Shown here one piece after another: positions 19,442 through 28,934 of a stretch of 64,000 nt of DNA (position 1 is the stretch's first letter; every line of letters begins with the position of its first letter). The notes below the pieces were generated by a model. The model ran no database searches. It had not been told where the DNA came from and worked only from the letters and a program-made list of their open reading frames with translations. Source of the stretch: Mycobacterium sp. ACS4054 (lineage in GTDB: Bacteria > Actinomycetota > Actinomycetes > Mycobacteriales > Mycobacteriaceae); contig NZ_LZHV01000034.1 of assembly GCF_001667275.1 (NCBI RefSeq), positions 1 to 64,000 on the forward strand, given 5' to 3'. Position numbers and translations under genes: made by a program.

Positions 19442-20263
19442 TCACATATGTTGCCGATTCACGACCAGCAGCGAACAGTTGGCGTCCTGCATCACCGAGC
19501 TGCCGGTCGGTCCGACCAACTCGGCCACGCGCTGGCGATTGCCGGCGCCGACGATCACCAGGCCCACCGGCGCGCGCAGGCCGGCCAGGTACTCCAGCAG
19601 CCCGGCGTGCACCGCCACCGATTCCACCCGCAGCTCCGGATGGCGCCGCTTCCACCGGGCCAGCCGGCGATCGAGGTCGGCGAGAGCGCGGCGGTCGGCC
19701 TCGCTGACCCCCGCGCCGTGCTCGGTCGGGGGTGTTCGCCGCGCGATGACCGCATGCAACGGGGCGCCCCGGATCAGGGCCTCGTCGATGGCGGCGCTCA
19801 GCAGGGCGTCGGGGGCCCCGTCGATCTCCACGACCGCCTTTTCCCCTGGCCGCCGGGAGTGATCGTCGCGGCCGCGGACGATCGCCACCGGGCAGTGGGC
19901 CGAGGTGGCCAGCGCCGCGGCGGTGGAGCCGACGCGTCCCGGCTGGAAGTGGCGCAGCCCGACGGCCCCCACGCAGACCATGGCCGCCGACGCCGACGAG
20001 CGGATCAGCGACCCGATCGCGGGTCCCTGGACGATCCCGCTCTCGATGTGCACCGGCTTGCCGGCGGCGTGAATGGCCGTAACCGCCTGGCGGACCGCCG
20101 TCTCCGCGGTGTACCGGCTGTCGCCCGGATCGGCCGCGTAGAGGAGGCGCAGCGGAACGTCACGATTCACCGCCTCGTCGACCGCCCACAGCGCCGCGCG
20201 GATCGCCCCTTTGGAACCATCGATGCCGGCGATGATCGACTTGGTGCTGGCTGGCTCGGTCAT
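19442..20263 (-). CDS. Universal stress protein upstream of dosR (Rv3134c-like)
   Basis: A 273-residue USP whose first domain (IIAGIDGSKGAIRAALWAVDE) is well formed; the second lacks the nucleotide motif. It occupies the Rv3134c position, immediately upstream of dosR, and is probably co-transcribed with dosR and dosS. The start ATG 20263 lies 5 bp after the stop of another USP gene, and the longer frame upstream only overlaps that gene. Rv3134c is known to be part of the DosR operon; its molecular role is not established. Confidence 0.88.
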   Translation of the reverse strand: MTEPASTKSIIAGIDGSKGAIRAALWAVDEAVNRDVPLRLLYAADPGDSRYTAETAVRQAVTAIHAAGKPVHIESGIVQGPAIGSLIRSSASAAMVCVGAVGLRHFQPGRVGSTAAALATSAHCPVAIVRGRDDHSRRPGEKAVVEIDGAPDALLSAAIDEALIRGAPLHAVIARRTPPTEHGAGVSEADRRALADLDRRLARWKRRHPELRVESVAVHAGLLEYLAGLRAPVGLVIVGAGNRQRVAELVGPTGSSVMQDANCSLLVVNRQHM

Positions 20264-20268
20264 CGGTC

Positions 20269-21042
20269 TCAGTGGCGCACCACGAGCACCGAGCAGTCGG
20301 GGTAGCCCACAATCGGATGGCAATTCGGGGTGGCCAGCCCGAACATCTCGTCGGCGTCGGCGCTGCCCACAACCGCCAATTCGATTGCGCTAGAAGATGT
20401 TCCGCTGGATTTCAGGCCCGTCCCCGCGGCGACGGTCTGGACGTGGACGTCCGGGTAACGGCGGACCCAGCTGTTCAGGCGCCGATCGATCTGCCGCACG
20501 ATGGCGTGGCGGCGCCGCCCTTCCTCCATGGCGTGGTGCACCACCTCGTCGTTGTCGGGCTCGTCGTTGAGCACGACGGCGATCACACCGAGCTCCGTCG
20601 GCGACCCGTCGGGATTGGTGCGGATGACGGCGACCGGGCAGTGCGCGTGCGCCACCAGGCCGGCGGCGGTCGGGCCCAGCAACCCGTCGGAGGCCCATCC
20701 CCGCCTCGCCGTGCCGACGCAGACCAGGGCGGCGTCCTCAGACTGGCCGACCAGCACCTGCGCGGGATCCCCGGACAGGATCACCGCGTCGACCTCGACG
20801 GGCTTCTCGGCGCGCTGCAGGGCGCACTCGGCTTGCGACAGCGCCATTTCGGCGCGCTCCAGCTCCCATTCGGAACCGGGTGCCGTCCCGGCCGAGACTC
20901 CTCCTCGGCCGGCGATGACGTAGACAAGGCGAAGCGGCAGCTGGCGGCTCACCGCCTCGTCGACCGCCCATTTGGCGGCGTTCACCGCGGCTTGTGAGCC
21001 GTTGATGCCCACGACCACCGACTTCGCGTCCAGCTCCGTCAT
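20269..21042 (-). CDS. Universal stress protein (Rv2028c-like position)
   Basis: A 257-residue USP. The first domain has VVVGINGSQAAVNAAKWAVDE and GTARRGWASDGLLGP; the second is degenerate (GSADADEMFGLA). ATG 21042 follows AGGAG. It sits directly after pfkB, as Rv2028c follows Rv2029c in M. tuberculosis, but here it is also 5 bp from the USP-dosR-dosS genes, so it appears to head the dosR operon. A DosR box lies 62 bp upstream, which implies positive autoregulation through this promoter. Confidence 0.87.
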   Translation of the reverse strand: MTELDAKSVVVGINGSQAAVNAAKWAVDEAVSRQLPLRLVYVIAGRGGVSAGTAPGSEWELERAEMALSQAECALQRAEKPVEVDAVILSGDPAQVLVGQSEDAALVCVGTARRGWASDGLLGPTAAGLVAHAHCPVAVIRTNPDGSPTELGVIAVVLNDEPDNDEVVHHAMEEGRRRHAIVRQIDRRLNSWVRRYPDVHVQTVAAGTGLKSSGTSSSAIELAVVGSADADEMFGLATPNCHPIVGYPDCSVLVVRH

Positions 21043-21103
21043 GTCGGCTCCTGACTCATACCCATCGCTACCTGCCAGGTTATGGCGTGCACGAGCCATT
21101 GCG

Positions 21104-21123
21104 GAGGGGCCGTTAGGCCTCAG
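21104..21123. promoter_or_regulatory. DosR box heading the USP-USP-dosR-dosS operon
   Basis: The core GGGCCGTTAGGCCTCAG overlaps the end of pfkB and is 62 bp from the USP start at 21042. Confidence 0.6.
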
Positions 21124-22117
21124 CCGGGATGCCGTTCGTCCCGATGCCACTGACCTCCGCCGGCTCGGCGACGAGATCGAACAACCTCTCCACATCCGCG
21201 CGCTCGCAGGCCTCGGTGCCGGGCGTGCGCAGCTTCGCCGCACCGGCCGCGATCCCGAACCGAACGGACTTCTCCAGGGGCCATCCGCGCCCAAGGGCCA
21301 CCGTCATGGCCGCGACCATCGCGTCACCCGCGCCGACGCCGCTCCCGCTTCCCATCGGTACGGCCGAAAACCGAAGGCTGGCATCGCGTGTCGCCAGCAG
21401 CGCACCGTACGAACCCAGGGACACCACCACAACTTGCGCGCGACCGAGGTCGATCAGCTCATGGGCGGCGGCGAATTGCTCGGGCTCGGTGGCGAGGCGG
21501 CGGCCGACGCATTCTCTGAGTTCCCGCACGCTCGCCTTGAGGAGGAAGACCCCCGAGCTGATGTGCTGCAAGCCACCGCCGGAGGTGTCCAAAACGAGTG
21601 GCACGCCAAGTCGTTCGCAGATGTCGGCGACCCGCTGGTAGTAATCGGCCGGCACACCCGGCGGCAGGCTGCCGCTCGCGACGACGAACTCGGCCGATTC
21701 GGCCGCGATCCTCAGTTGCTCGAGGCATTGCTCCTGCTCTCCGACCGTCAGCTCCGGCCCCGGCAGGACGAACCGGTATTGCTGGCCGGTGCTGGTTTCG
21801 TTGACGGTGAAGCTTTCCCGCGTCTGCGCACCGATCGGAATCCGCCGGAATGGCACCTCGGCATCGCGCAACAGGGTCGTGACAAGGCCGCCGTGCGAGC
21901 CGCCCGCAGGAAACACCGCCAGCACCGAGCCGCCCAGCACCCGCGCGATCCGGGCGACGTTGATGCCCCCTCCGCCGGGGTCGTAGCGAGTCGCGGAGCA
22001 GCGCAGCTTGTCGGTCGGGTGCACGACGCCGACACTGGTCGTGATGTCGAGCGCCGGGTTCATGGTCAGCGTCACGATCTGCGCTCGGCCCGTGCCCCAC
22101 TCGGTTGGCGTCTCCAT
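21113..22117 (-). CDS. pfkB: PfkB-family phosphofructokinase (Rv2029c-like)
   Basis: A 334-residue ribokinase-fold sugar kinase. TMNPALDITT and YDPGGGGINVAR form the substrate-binding N-terminus, VVASGSLPPGVP follows, and the catalytic Asp about 265 is in GVGAGDAM. It is close to M. tuberculosis PfkB (Rv2029c), a DosR-regulon gene, including ISSGVFLLKASVRELRECVG-type central residues. It would phosphorylate fructose-6-phosphate or a related sugar phosphate. ATG 22117 has GGGAG upstream; an ATG at 22156 is also in frame. Two DosR boxes lie about 100-140 bp upstream. Confidence 0.9.
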   Translation of the reverse strand: METPTEWGTGRAQIVTLTMNPALDITTSVGVVHPTDKLRCSATRYDPGGGGINVARIARVLGGSVLAVFPAGGSHGGLVTTLLRDAEVPFRRIPIGAQTRESFTVNETSTGQQYRFVLPGPELTVGEQEQCLEQLRIAAESAEFVVASGSLPPGVPADYYQRVADICERLGVPLVLDTSGGGLQHISSGVFLLKASVRELRECVGRRLATEPEQFAAAHELIDLGRAQVVVVSLGSYGALLATRDASLRFSAVPMGSGSGVGAGDAMVAAMTVALGRGWPLEKSVRFGIAAGAAKLRTPGTEACERADVERLFDLVAEPAEVSGIGTNGIPAEA

Positions 22118-22216
22118 TTTTCGCTGACTCCCGTTTGCGGCCGCTCTGGTCATCACGCGCGAATCGCCGCGATCTCGTTGACCTTTGAGAAGTTCATCCG
22201 ACCGGCGCGGCGGGCG

Positions 22217-22236
22217 GTAGGGACAGAAGTCCCGGG
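22217..22236. promoter_or_regulatory. DosR box 1 upstream of pfkB
   Basis: GGGACAGAAGTCCCG has both perfect half-sites (GGGAC and GTCCC), the most symmetrical box in the window, about 100 bp upstream of pfkB. Confidence 0.75.
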
Positions 22237-22238
22237 CT

Positions 22239-22258
22239 CGCGGGCCGTTCGTCGGCTC
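22239..22258. promoter_or_regulatory. DosR box 2 upstream of pfkB
   Basis: The core GGGCCGTTCGTCGG is a weaker site offset 22 bp from box 1, overlapping the stop of the small gene at 22257. Confidence 0.45.
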
Positions 22259-22496
22259 ACCTCTTGCGGCGCAGCTCGGCCATGTAGGCCATCACCCTGT
22301 TGAGGATGAGGCCGTAGACGTCGCCGTCCTGGGTGAGCCGCACCAATCCGCGGTGGCGGAGAAAGCCGTCGAGGCGCTGGTCCAGGCGCCAGTCGAGGTA
22401 AGTGTCGCCGGCATAGGGCGAGTGCAGGAATTCGTACGCGAGCTCATCGACGTCGGCGTCGGTCAGCGACGGGCATCCGTCCGTGGTGGAAGGCAT
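22257..22496 (-). CDS. Conserved-looking small protein, unknown function
   Basis: A 79-residue protein that I do not recognise. The N-terminal part is acidic and helical (TDADVDELAYEFLHSPYAG), then a W-rich stretch, and the C-terminus ends MAELRRKR. There is no signal peptide or membrane segment. The start ATG 22496 lies 8 bp after the DUF1918 stop, and codon use looks like that of its neighbours, so it is probably real and the third gene of the Acg-DUF1918 operon. No function is proposed beyond likely DosR control. Confidence 0.65.
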   Translation of the reverse strand: MPSTTDGCPSLTDADVDELAYEFLHSPYAGDTYLDWRLDQRLDGFLRHRGLVRLTQDGDVYGLILNRVMAYMAELRRKR

Positions 22497-22504
22497 TTGT
22501 CCGC

Positions 22505-22774
22505 TTATTCGCTTCGGGCCTGATTCCGGATGGCGGCCTGCATGGCGGTAAAGCGTGACCGCGCCCGCTCGTCGGCGGCCTGCTGCTCGGCGGCCGTGAC
22601 GACGATGGCGTCGGGGCCGGGGAACACGGTCGTCTCATCGCCGGTGGCCAGCCACCGAACCCGGTAGGGCGGTGCACCATCCGGCGAGTGCACCGAGGTG
22701 ATCAGCCCGCGCAGGTCGGGCCGACCAATGGTGGCGCTCTTGATGACGAGCCAGTCGCCCGTGTCGGCGATCAT
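22505..22774 (-). CDS. DUF1918 small protein (Rv0569/Rv2302 family)
   Basis: An 89-residue protein. GDWLVIKSATIGRPDLRGLI and PPYRVRWLATGDETTVFPGPD are typical of DUF1918, a small SH3-like barrel family of unknown function. M. tuberculosis Rv0569 is DosR-regulated. ATG 22774 follows GGGAG by 7 nt. It lies 43 bp after the Acg-family gene and 8 bp before the unknown 79-residue gene, so the three form an operon with promoter boxes at 23859-23899. Confidence 0.85.
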   Translation of the reverse strand: MIADTGDWLVIKSATIGRPDLRGLITSVHSPDGAPPYRVRWLATGDETTVFPGPDAIVVTAAEQQAADERARSRFTAMQAAIRNQARSE

Positions 22775-22817
22775 CCTGGTCTCCCTTCGAAAATCCTGAT
22801 TCGCAACCGAATTCGCA

Positions 22818-23804
22818 TCAGCCGCGCATTTCCAAGACGTCGCTTATCGGCCGGCGCGGCGTCGGGTCCGGCTGGCCCTTGCCGACGGGCGCGGTGCCCA
22901 CCCGGATCAGCAGTTGGGGAACCGCCTCGGCATCGGATACGAGCTCCCGGATCATCTCGCGACTGGCCGGCAGCTCCGTCACGTGCGTCACGGTGCAGGT
23001 CGCCAGCCCGGCCATGGTGCACTCCAGCAGAATCGCCGAAAGCGCCTGGCCGCAACGGAACGCATCGGCGCGGGCATCCCCCGGCGTGGACAGGGCGAGG
23101 ACCTTCGCGTGATCGGGCGGAACGGCGGAGCTCGTCCGGGCGCGCGGGTCGGCGGGAAACCGGCGGTTGACCTCGACGGTGCGGGGCTGCCCCTCGTTCA
23201 CCAGCGCGGCTTCGGGGATGCCGTCGTCGTGCCTGCCCGGCGCTGTCCACCAACGCAATTCGTGGTGGTAGACGTCGTCGTAGCGGCGCAACGCCTCGTT
23301 CAGGCGACCGGCTTCCACCAGGCGCGGCCGCGCGTCGTCGGCCAGCACGTCCAGGCTGACCAGGTCACCGTCGACGGCGGTGCGCAGCACTGGCTCGAAC
23401 GACGCCCAGTCCGGCGGTGCGCCGAACGGGCGCCGGTCGGTCCTGCGGCGCAGGATCGCCGCCACGCGGTCTCGCCGGCCCGCCGCGACGTAGTCGGCGG
23501 AAACGAAGTCGACCGACGCCAGGTGGTCGAGGTTGTTGGGGTTGGGGAACTCGTCGGTGTGGGTGCTCCACCCCTCGGCGGCCATCGCCACCCGGAAGTG
23601 GTCGAGCACCGCGCCGCAGCTGATGATCGACTCGCGGCCCGAGTTGTCGGCCGAGGGCACCACCCGGCGCGGATCGCTGAACAGATCGACGGTCGGTCCG
23701 GCGGCGACCCATCGCCACGGCTGGCTGTTGTGCAGCGAGGGTGCCCGGCAAGCGAGCTCCACCGCCCTGCTGAGCACTTTCGAGTCGACCATCGTCGGGG
23801 TCAT
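22818..23804 (-). CDS. Acg-family nitroreductase-fold flavoprotein (copy 2)
   Basis: A 328-residue Acg-type protein (CRAPSLHNSQPWRW, ESIISCGAVLDHF, RRRTDRRPFG). It has the same diverged FMN fold as the copies at 6793 and 29212, and by sequence is nearer to those than to the Rv3131-like copy at 40302. ATG 23804 lies about 55 bp from the nearer of two tandem DosR boxes, in a region shared with the divergent acyl-CoA synthetase operon. It leads DUF1918 and a small unknown gene. Confidence 0.86.
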   Translation of the reverse strand: MTPTMVDSKVLSRAVELACRAPSLHNSQPWRWVAAGPTVDLFSDPRRVVPSADNSGRESIISCGAVLDHFRVAMAAEGWSTHTDEFPNPNNLDHLASVDFVSADYVAAGRRDRVAAILRRRTDRRPFGAPPDWASFEPVLRTAVDGDLVSLDVLADDARPRLVEAGRLNEALRRYDDVYHHELRWWTAPGRHDDGIPEAALVNEGQPRTVEVNRRFPADPRARTSSAVPPDHAKVLALSTPGDARADAFRCGQALSAILLECTMAGLATCTVTHVTELPASREMIRELVSDAEAVPQLLIRVGTAPVGKGQPDPTPRRPISDVLEMRG

Positions 23805-23858
23805 CGCTCGTCGCCTCTCCTCTCCTACCTGGACCCTCGGGCATCCGGGCGGCCCGCG

Positions 23859-23878
23859 CCAGGGTCCTTGGTCCCCAG
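23859..23878. promoter_or_regulatory. DosR box 1, divergent Acg/acyl-CoA synthetase region
   Basis: The core GGGTCCTTGGTCCCCAG lies 55 bp from the Acg start and about 104 bp from the synthetase start. Confidence 0.7.
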
Positions 23879-23879
23879 C

Positions 23880-23899
23880 GTCGGGTCATTGGGCCCGTG
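23880..23899. promoter_or_regulatory. DosR box 2, divergent Acg/acyl-CoA synthetase region
   Basis: The core GGGTCATTGGGCCCG, offset 21 bp from box 1, lies about 83 bp upstream of the synthetase start. Confidence 0.55.
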
Positions 23900-23981
23900 G
23901 GCCGAATGATGACCTTTGTCTCTATTGCGCCGTTGTGGCGAAGCAAACGATGAAGGCGACCAAGCAAACCGAGGACCAGCT

Positions 23982-25781
23982 ATGGATGTCATCCGCAAAA
24001 CGGCCGCCGATTGTTCCGTTCCGCCGAACCTCACCGACTACGAGCGCGGGCGCGCCCGATTCGACTGGTCCGATGTGCCGAATCTGTGCGAAGGCATGGG
24101 CCCCGGCCTGTGCAACATCGCCTACGCGGCGGTCGACCGCCACACGGCGGGGCCGGCCGCGACGCGCACGGCCCTGCGGTTCGTCACCGACCGGCCGTGG
24201 GACGGCGTGATCGCCACCCACGACCTCAGTTATGGCGAGCTCGGCCGGCTGTCCCGGCGGTTCTCCAGCGCGCTGCATTCGCTGGGCATCAACAAGGGCC
24301 ATCGTGTGTTCACCCTGATGGGCCGCAACCCCGAGCTCTACATCGCGATGCTGGGCGCGCTGCGCAACGGCAGCGTGGTGTCGCCGTTGTTCTCGGCCTT
24401 CGGACCCGAGCCGATCGCCACCCGGATCAACATCGGACAGGCCGACGTCCTGGTGACCACCCGCGCGATCTATCAGCGCAAGGTCGCCAAGATCCGCGAT
24501 CGGCTGACGTCGCTGCGGCACGTCTTCGTGGTCGACGACGGCCAGGGCGGCGGCGTGCCGCCGGGAACGCTCGACTTCTGGCACTGGGTCGACGCGGCCG
24601 ACGAAAACCCGCCGATCGAACCCACCACCGCCGACGACCCGGCCTTGCTGCACTTCACCAGCGGGACCACGGGCACCCCCAAGGGCGCCATCCACGTGCA
24701 CGGCGCCGTGGCGATGCACTACGTCACCGGCTTGTACGCGCTCGACCTGCACCCCGACGACACCTATTGGTGCACAGCGGATCCCGGCTGGGTGACGGGC
24801 ACGTCCTACGGCATCATCAGCCCGCTGCTGCACGGGGTCACCTCCATCGTCGACGAGGCTGACTTCGACGCCGAACGGTGGTATCGCATCCTGCAGGACC
24901 AGGCCGTGTCCGTCTGGTACACCGCGCCGACCGCCATTCGGATGCTCATCAAGTCGGGACCGGAACTGCCCGCGAAATACCACTTTCCGCGGCTTCGCTT
25001 CGTCGCCAGTGTGGGCGAACCCCTCAACCCGGAAGCGGTCTGGTGGGGAAAGCGGGTGCTGGGCTTGCCGATTCACGACAACTGGTGGCAGACCGAGACG
25101 GGCGGGATCATGATCGCCAACACTCCGGCGTTCGACATCAAACCCGGCTCGATGGGCCGTCCGCTGCCCGGGGTGGAGGCATTCGTCGTGCGCCGCGGCG
25201 ACGACGGGTCCGTCGAGGTGATCGACGAACCCGGCGTCGAGGGCGAGCTCGCCCTCAAGCCCGGCTGGCCGTCGATGTTCCGCGGTTACCTGAACGCCGA
25301 AGAGCGATACCGCAACTCGTTCGCGAACGGGCTGTACCTCAGCGGAGACCTGGCCAAGAAGGACGCCGACGGCTACTTCTGGTTCGTCGGGCGCGCCGAC
25401 GACGTGATCAAGTCCGCGGGCCACCTGATCGGGCCGTTCGAAGTGGAGAGCGCGCTGACCGATCACCCGGCGGTGGCCGAGGCCGCCGTCATCGGCATAC
25501 CGGATCCGACCGTCGGTGAGATGGTCAAGGCCTTCGTCACGCTGAAGAACGGTGTGGTGGCCGACGAAGACCTCCGACTCGAATTGCTGGGCCACGCCCG
25601 CAAGCGGCTCGGGGCGACGGTGGCGCCCAAGGAGATCGAGTTCGCCGATTCGTTGCCGCACACCAGCAGCGGCAAGATCATGCGGCGCCTGCTGAAGGCG
25701 CGGGAACTCGGCCTGCCCGAGGGCGACACCTCCACCATCGAACAACATCCGGTCCGCCAGGCAGAAGGAGTGCCGTCATGA
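23982..25781 (+). CDS. Acetyl/acyl-CoA synthetase (AMP-forming)
   Basis: A 599-residue ANL-superfamily ligase. The phosphate loop [11 protein letters not shown] is at 225-235, the A5 motif WWQTETGG at 368-375, [10 protein letters not shown] at 452-461, and the C-terminal catalytic Lys about 565 is in SGKIMRRLL. The Trp in WWQTE favours short acyl chains such as acetate or propionate. It activates a carboxylate to acyl-CoA via acyl-AMP. ATG 23982 follows GAGGACC. Its stop overlaps the E1alpha start (ATGA), so it is the first gene of a coupled operon. The SGK lysine is the site commonly acetylated in Acs enzymes. Acetate-CoA ligase is likely but not certain. Confidence 0.87.
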   Translation: MDVIRKTAADCSVPPNLTDYERGRARFDWSDVPNLCEGMGPGLCNIAYAAVDRHTAGPAATRTALRFVTDRPWDGVIATHDLSYGELGRLSRRFSSALHSLGINKGHRVFTLMGRNPELYIAMLGALRNGSVVSPLFSAFGPEPIATRINIGQADVLVTTRAIYQRKVAKIRDRLTSLRHVFVVDDGQGGGVPPGTLDFWHWVDAADENPPIEPTTADDPALLHFTSGTTGTPKGAIHVHGAVAMHYVTGLYALDLHPDDTYWCTADPGWVTGTSYGIISPLLHGVTSIVDEADFDAERWYRILQDQAVSVWYTAPTAIRMLIKSGPELPAKYHFPRLRFVASVGEPLNPEAVWWGKRVLGLPIHDNWWQTETGGIMIANTPAFDIKPGSMGRPLPGVEAFVVRRGDDGSVEVIDEPGVEGELALKPGWPSMFRGYLNAEERYRNSFANGLYLSGDLAKKDADGYFWFVGRADDVIKSAGHLIGPFEVESALTDHPAVAEAAVIGIPDPTVGEMVKAFVTLKNGVVADEDLRLELLGHARKRLGATVAPKEIEFADSLPHTSSGKIMRRLLKARELGLPEGDTSTIEQHPVRQAEGVPS

Positions 25782-26749
25782 CCGATACGAAGTTGGCCCA
25801 CGAGCTGTTGTCGGACATGGTCCGGGTGCGGCGCATGGAGGAAAAGTGCGCGGAACTGTACAGCGCGGCCAAGATTCGCGGGTTCCTGCATCTCTACGTC
25901 GGGGAGGAAGCGGTGGCCGCGGGGTCGCTGCGTGCGCTGGCCCACGATGACGCGGTGGTGGCGACCTATCGCGAGCACGCGCACGCGCTGCTGCGCGGCA
26001 TTCCGATGACCTCGATCATGGCCGAGATGTTCGGCAAGCAGGAGGGCTGCTCGCGCGGCCGCGGCGGGTCGATGCACCTGTTCGACGCGTCGAAGCGGTT
26101 TTACGGCGGAAACGCGATAGTCGCGGGCGGCCTGCCGCTGGCGGTGGGCATCGCCCTGGCCGACGCCATGCTGCAGCAGAAGCGGGTGACCGCCTGCTAC
26201 TTCGGCGACGGCGCGGTGGCCGAGGGCGCGTTCCACGAGTCACTGAACATGGCGGCGTTGTGGAACCTGCCGGTGCTGTTCTGTTGCGAGAACAACCTTT
26301 ACGCGATGGGAACCGCGCTGGATCGCGCGCAGTCGCAGACCGATCTCACGGTCAAGGCCGCCGCCTATCGGGTGCCCACGCTGGCCGTCGACGGCATGGA
26401 TGTCGAGGCATGCCACACCGCCGCGCAGGAGGGCGTCGATCACGTCCGGGACACCGGAGGCCCGTTCTTCATCGAATTCCGCACCTACCGATTCCGCGCG
26501 CACTCGATGTTCGACCCCGAACTGTATCGGGACAAGGGCGAAGTCGAACGGTGGCGCGAGCGCGACCCGATCCAGGCGTTCACCGAGAAGTGCGTGGGCG
26601 ACGGCACGCTTTCCGACGCCGACGTGCAAGATATCGAGGATGCGGCCGCCGCCGAGATCGAGGCCGCCGTCGCGTTCGCCGAGGCCGGAACGTGGGAGGA
26701 CGTGGCGGATCTCGAACGCGACGTGCTGACGCCGGGGACGGCGCGATGA
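25778..26749 (+). CDS. 2-oxoacid dehydrogenase E1 alpha subunit
   Basis: A 323-residue thiamine-diphosphate-dependent E1alpha with [18 protein letters not shown], and the ThDP motif GDGAVAEG (143-150) ending in CCENN (169-173). With E1beta it decarboxylates a 2-oxoacid, or cleaves acetoin, and passes the acyl group to E2 lipoate. It starts inside the synthetase stop (ATGA) and ends inside the E1beta start (ATGA). The length fits pyruvate- or acetoin-dehydrogenase E1alpha rather than the longer branched-chain type. The substrate is open. Confidence 0.9.
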   Translation: MTDTKLAHELLSDMVRVRRMEEKCAELYSAAKIRGFLHLYVGEEAVAAGSLRALAHDDAVVATYREHAHALLRGIPMTSIMAEMFGKQEGCSRGRGGSMHLFDASKRFYGGNAIVAGGLPLAVGIALADAMLQQKRVTACYFGDGAVAEGAFHESLNMAALWNLPVLFCCENNLYAMGTALDRAQSQTDLTVKAAAYRVPTLAVDGMDVEACHTAAQEGVDHVRDTGGPFFIEFRTYRFRAHSMFDPELYRDKGEVERWRERDPIQAFTEKCVGDGTLSDADVQDIEDAAAAEIEAAVAFAEAGTWEDVADLERDVLTPGTAR

Positions 26750-27723
26750 AGACCAGCTACCGCACCGCGGTGCACGACGCCATGCGCGACGCGCTGCGCG
26801 ACGACGAGCGCGTGGTGGTGATGGGGGAAGACGTCGGACGCTACGGCGGAACGTATGCGGCCTCCAAGGGCCTGCTGGAAGAATTCGGTCCCGACCGTGT
26901 GCGGGACACCCCGCTCTCGGAGTTGGGCTTCGTCGGCATCGGGATCGGCGCGGCGCTCAACGGGTTACGCCCGATCGTCGAAGTCATGACGGTGAACTTC
27001 AGCCTGCTGGCGCTCGACCAGATCGTCAATACCGCTGCGGCCCTGCGTCATATGTCCGGTGGGCAGTTCTCCGTGCCGATCGTGGTGCGCATGGCGACGG
27101 GTGCCGGGCGCCAGCTCGGCGCGCAGCATTCGCACAGCCTCGAACCGTGGTATGCCCACATCCCGGGCATCAAGGTGTTGGCGCCGGCCACCGTCGAGGA
27201 CGCGTACGGCATGCTGGCGACCGCCCTGGCCGACCCCGACCCGGTGGTGATCTTCGAGCACGTTCAGCTCTACAACGCCTCGACCGATGTCGACGCTCTG
27301 ACCCCGACCGAGATCTCGCGGGCGGCGGTCCGCCGCGCGGGCGGCGACGTCACCCTGATCACGTACGGCGGCAGCCTGCCGAAGACGCTGGACGCCGCCA
27401 ACGAGCTGTCGCTGGCCGGAATCGACTGCGAGGTAATCGATCTACGCGTGCTCCGACCGCTCGACGAGGACACCATCCTGGACTCCGTCCGCAAGACCCA
27501 TCGGGCGGTCGTGGTCGACGAGGCCTGGCACACCGGCAGCCTGGCCGCGGAGATCACCGCGCGCGTGATGGAGGGCGCCTTCTACGACCTCGACGCGCCG
27601 GTGTCGCGGGTGTGCAGCGTCGAAGTGCCCATGCCCTACGCCAAGCACCTGGAAGAGGCCGCGCTCCCCCAAACCCCGAAGATCGTTGCCGCCGTGCAGA
27701 GCCTCTTCGGAGACGGGTCATGA
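26746..27723 (+). CDS. 2-oxoacid dehydrogenase E1 beta subunit
   Basis: A 325-residue E1beta ([12 protein letters not shown] near residue 25, [14 protein letters not shown], and [15 protein letters not shown]). It has the transketolase pyrimidine and C-terminal domains. ATG 26746 overlaps the E1alpha stop by ATGA; a longer open frame upstream is only the +1 shadow of E1alpha and is not used. It ends in ATGA overlap with E2. It works with E1alpha as an alpha2beta2 decarboxylase. Confidence 0.9.
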   Translation: MKTSYRTAVHDAMRDALRDDERVVVMGEDVGRYGGTYAASKGLLEEFGPDRVRDTPLSELGFVGIGIGAALNGLRPIVEVMTVNFSLLALDQIVNTAAALRHMSGGQFSVPIVVRMATGAGRQLGAQHSHSLEPWYAHIPGIKVLAPATVEDAYGMLATALADPDPVVIFEHVQLYNASTDVDALTPTEISRAAVRRAGGDVTLITYGGSLPKTLDAANELSLAGIDCEVIDLRVLRPLDEDTILDSVRKTHRAVVVDEAWHTGSLAAEITARVMEGAFYDLDAPVSRVCSVEVPMPYAKHLEEAALPQTPKIVAAVQSLFGDGS

Positions 27724-28928
27724 TCGAATTCAAGATGCCCTCGCTCGGCTCGGACATGGACGAAGGCACCCTCAACGAGTGGCTGGTCAAGCCCGGCGAC
27801 AAGGTGACCCGCGGCCAAGTCGTCGCGATCGTGGAGACCACCAAGGCCGCGGTCGAAGTCGAATGCTGGCAGGAGGGCATCGTCGAGGAACTCGTGGTGC
27901 CGGTGGGCGAAACCGTCCAGGTGGGAACCACATTGGCGACCCTGACGGCGCCCGGCGAGCAGGCCGAGAAGCGACCCAAGCCCCGGCAGGCGCCCAAGGC
28001 GGCCGCCAAGCCGGCGACCGCGCCGCCGCCGGCGCCGTCGGCGCCCCGGACCCCCCCGACCGCCCCCGGGCGGCGCCGCTGGGTGTCCCCGGCCGCGCGG
28101 CGGTTGGCCCAGTCGCTGGCCGTCGACATCGAGGCGGTGACCGGCACCGGCCCGCAGGGCGCGGTCACCATCAACGATGTGGAGCACGCGGCAGCGGCCA
28201 AGCCGGCCGCGCCCAAGCCCGTCGCGCAGCCGGGAACCAAGCCGACGGCGGCCGACCGCGCCACGCAGATGCGCAAGTCGATCGCCGCGGCGATGAGCCG
28301 GTCGAAGCGCGAGATCCCGCACTACTACCTCGCCGAGGAAATCCGGCTGGAAAAGTCGTTGTCCTGGTTGACAACCCGCAACGCGCAGCGATCCATCGAC
28401 GAGCGGGTGCTGCCAGCCGTACTGCTGCTGAAGGCCGTCGGCGTCGCCGCCCAGCGGTTCACCGAGTTCAACGGGTTCTGGCGCGAAGACGGATTCGAAC
28501 CCGCCAACGGTGTGCACGTCGGTGTCGGGATATCGCTGCGCGGCGGCGGGCTGGTCGCGCCGGCGATCCACGACGTCCCGGAGAAGAAGCTGGACGAATT
28601 GATGGACGACCTCACCGATTTGGTGGCGCGGGCGCGGTCCTTCTCGCTGCGGAGTTCGGAGATGTCGGACCCGACCATCACCGTCACCAACCTCGGTGAC
28701 CAGGGCGTCGATGCGGTCTTCGGCGTCATCTACCCGCCGCAGGTCGCGATCGTCGGCTTCGGCCAGCCGGCCGAGCGGGTCTGCGTCATCGACGGCGGGA
28801 TCCGCGTCGTCACCACCGCGCAGGCCACCCTGGCCGCCGACCACCGGGCCAGCGACGGGCACCGGGGCGCGCTCTTCCTCGCCGCAATCAACGAGCTGCT
28901 CCAGCAGCCCGACCTCCTAGAAAAGTGA
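27720..28928 (+). CDS. 2-oxoacid dehydrogenase E2 (dihydrolipoyl acyltransferase)
   Basis: A 402-residue E2 with one lipoyl domain (lipoylated Lys about 42 in [10 protein letters not shown]), an Ala/Pro-rich linker, a peripheral subunit-binding domain ([13 protein letters not shown], about 118-157), and a catalytic domain whose HRASDG (His about 375, Asp about 379) carries the CoA acyltransferase residues. It transfers the acyl group to CoA. Start ATG 27720 overlaps the E1beta stop. No E3 (dihydrolipoamide dehydrogenase) gene follows; the operon instead continues with an ACP, so E3 must come from elsewhere, for example a housekeeping Lpd. Confidence 0.9.
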   Translation: MIEFKMPSLGSDMDEGTLNEWLVKPGDKVTRGQVVAIVETTKAAVEVECWQEGIVEELVVPVGETVQVGTTLATLTAPGEQAEKRPKPRQAPKAAAKPATAPPPAPSAPRTPPTAPGRRRWVSPAARRLAQSLAVDIEAVTGTGPQGAVTINDVEHAAAAKPAAPKPVAQPGTKPTAADRATQMRKSIAAAMSRSKREIPHYYLAEEIRLEKSLSWLTTRNAQRSIDERVLPAVLLLKAVGVAAQRFTEFNGFWREDGFEPANGVHVGVGISLRGGGLVAPAIHDVPEKKLDELMDDLTDLVARARSFSLRSSEMSDPTITVTNLGDQGVDAVFGVIYPPQVAIVGFGQPAERVCVIDGGIRVVTTAQATLAADHRASDGHRGALFLAAINELLQQPDLLEK

Positions 28929-28934
28929 TGCGCA

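Noticed and set aside
26260..26745. A 162-codon in-frame upstream extension of E1beta
   Set aside because: It lies in the +1 frame over E1alpha; the E1beta N-terminus [13 protein letters not shown] with the ATGA overlap is the normal start.
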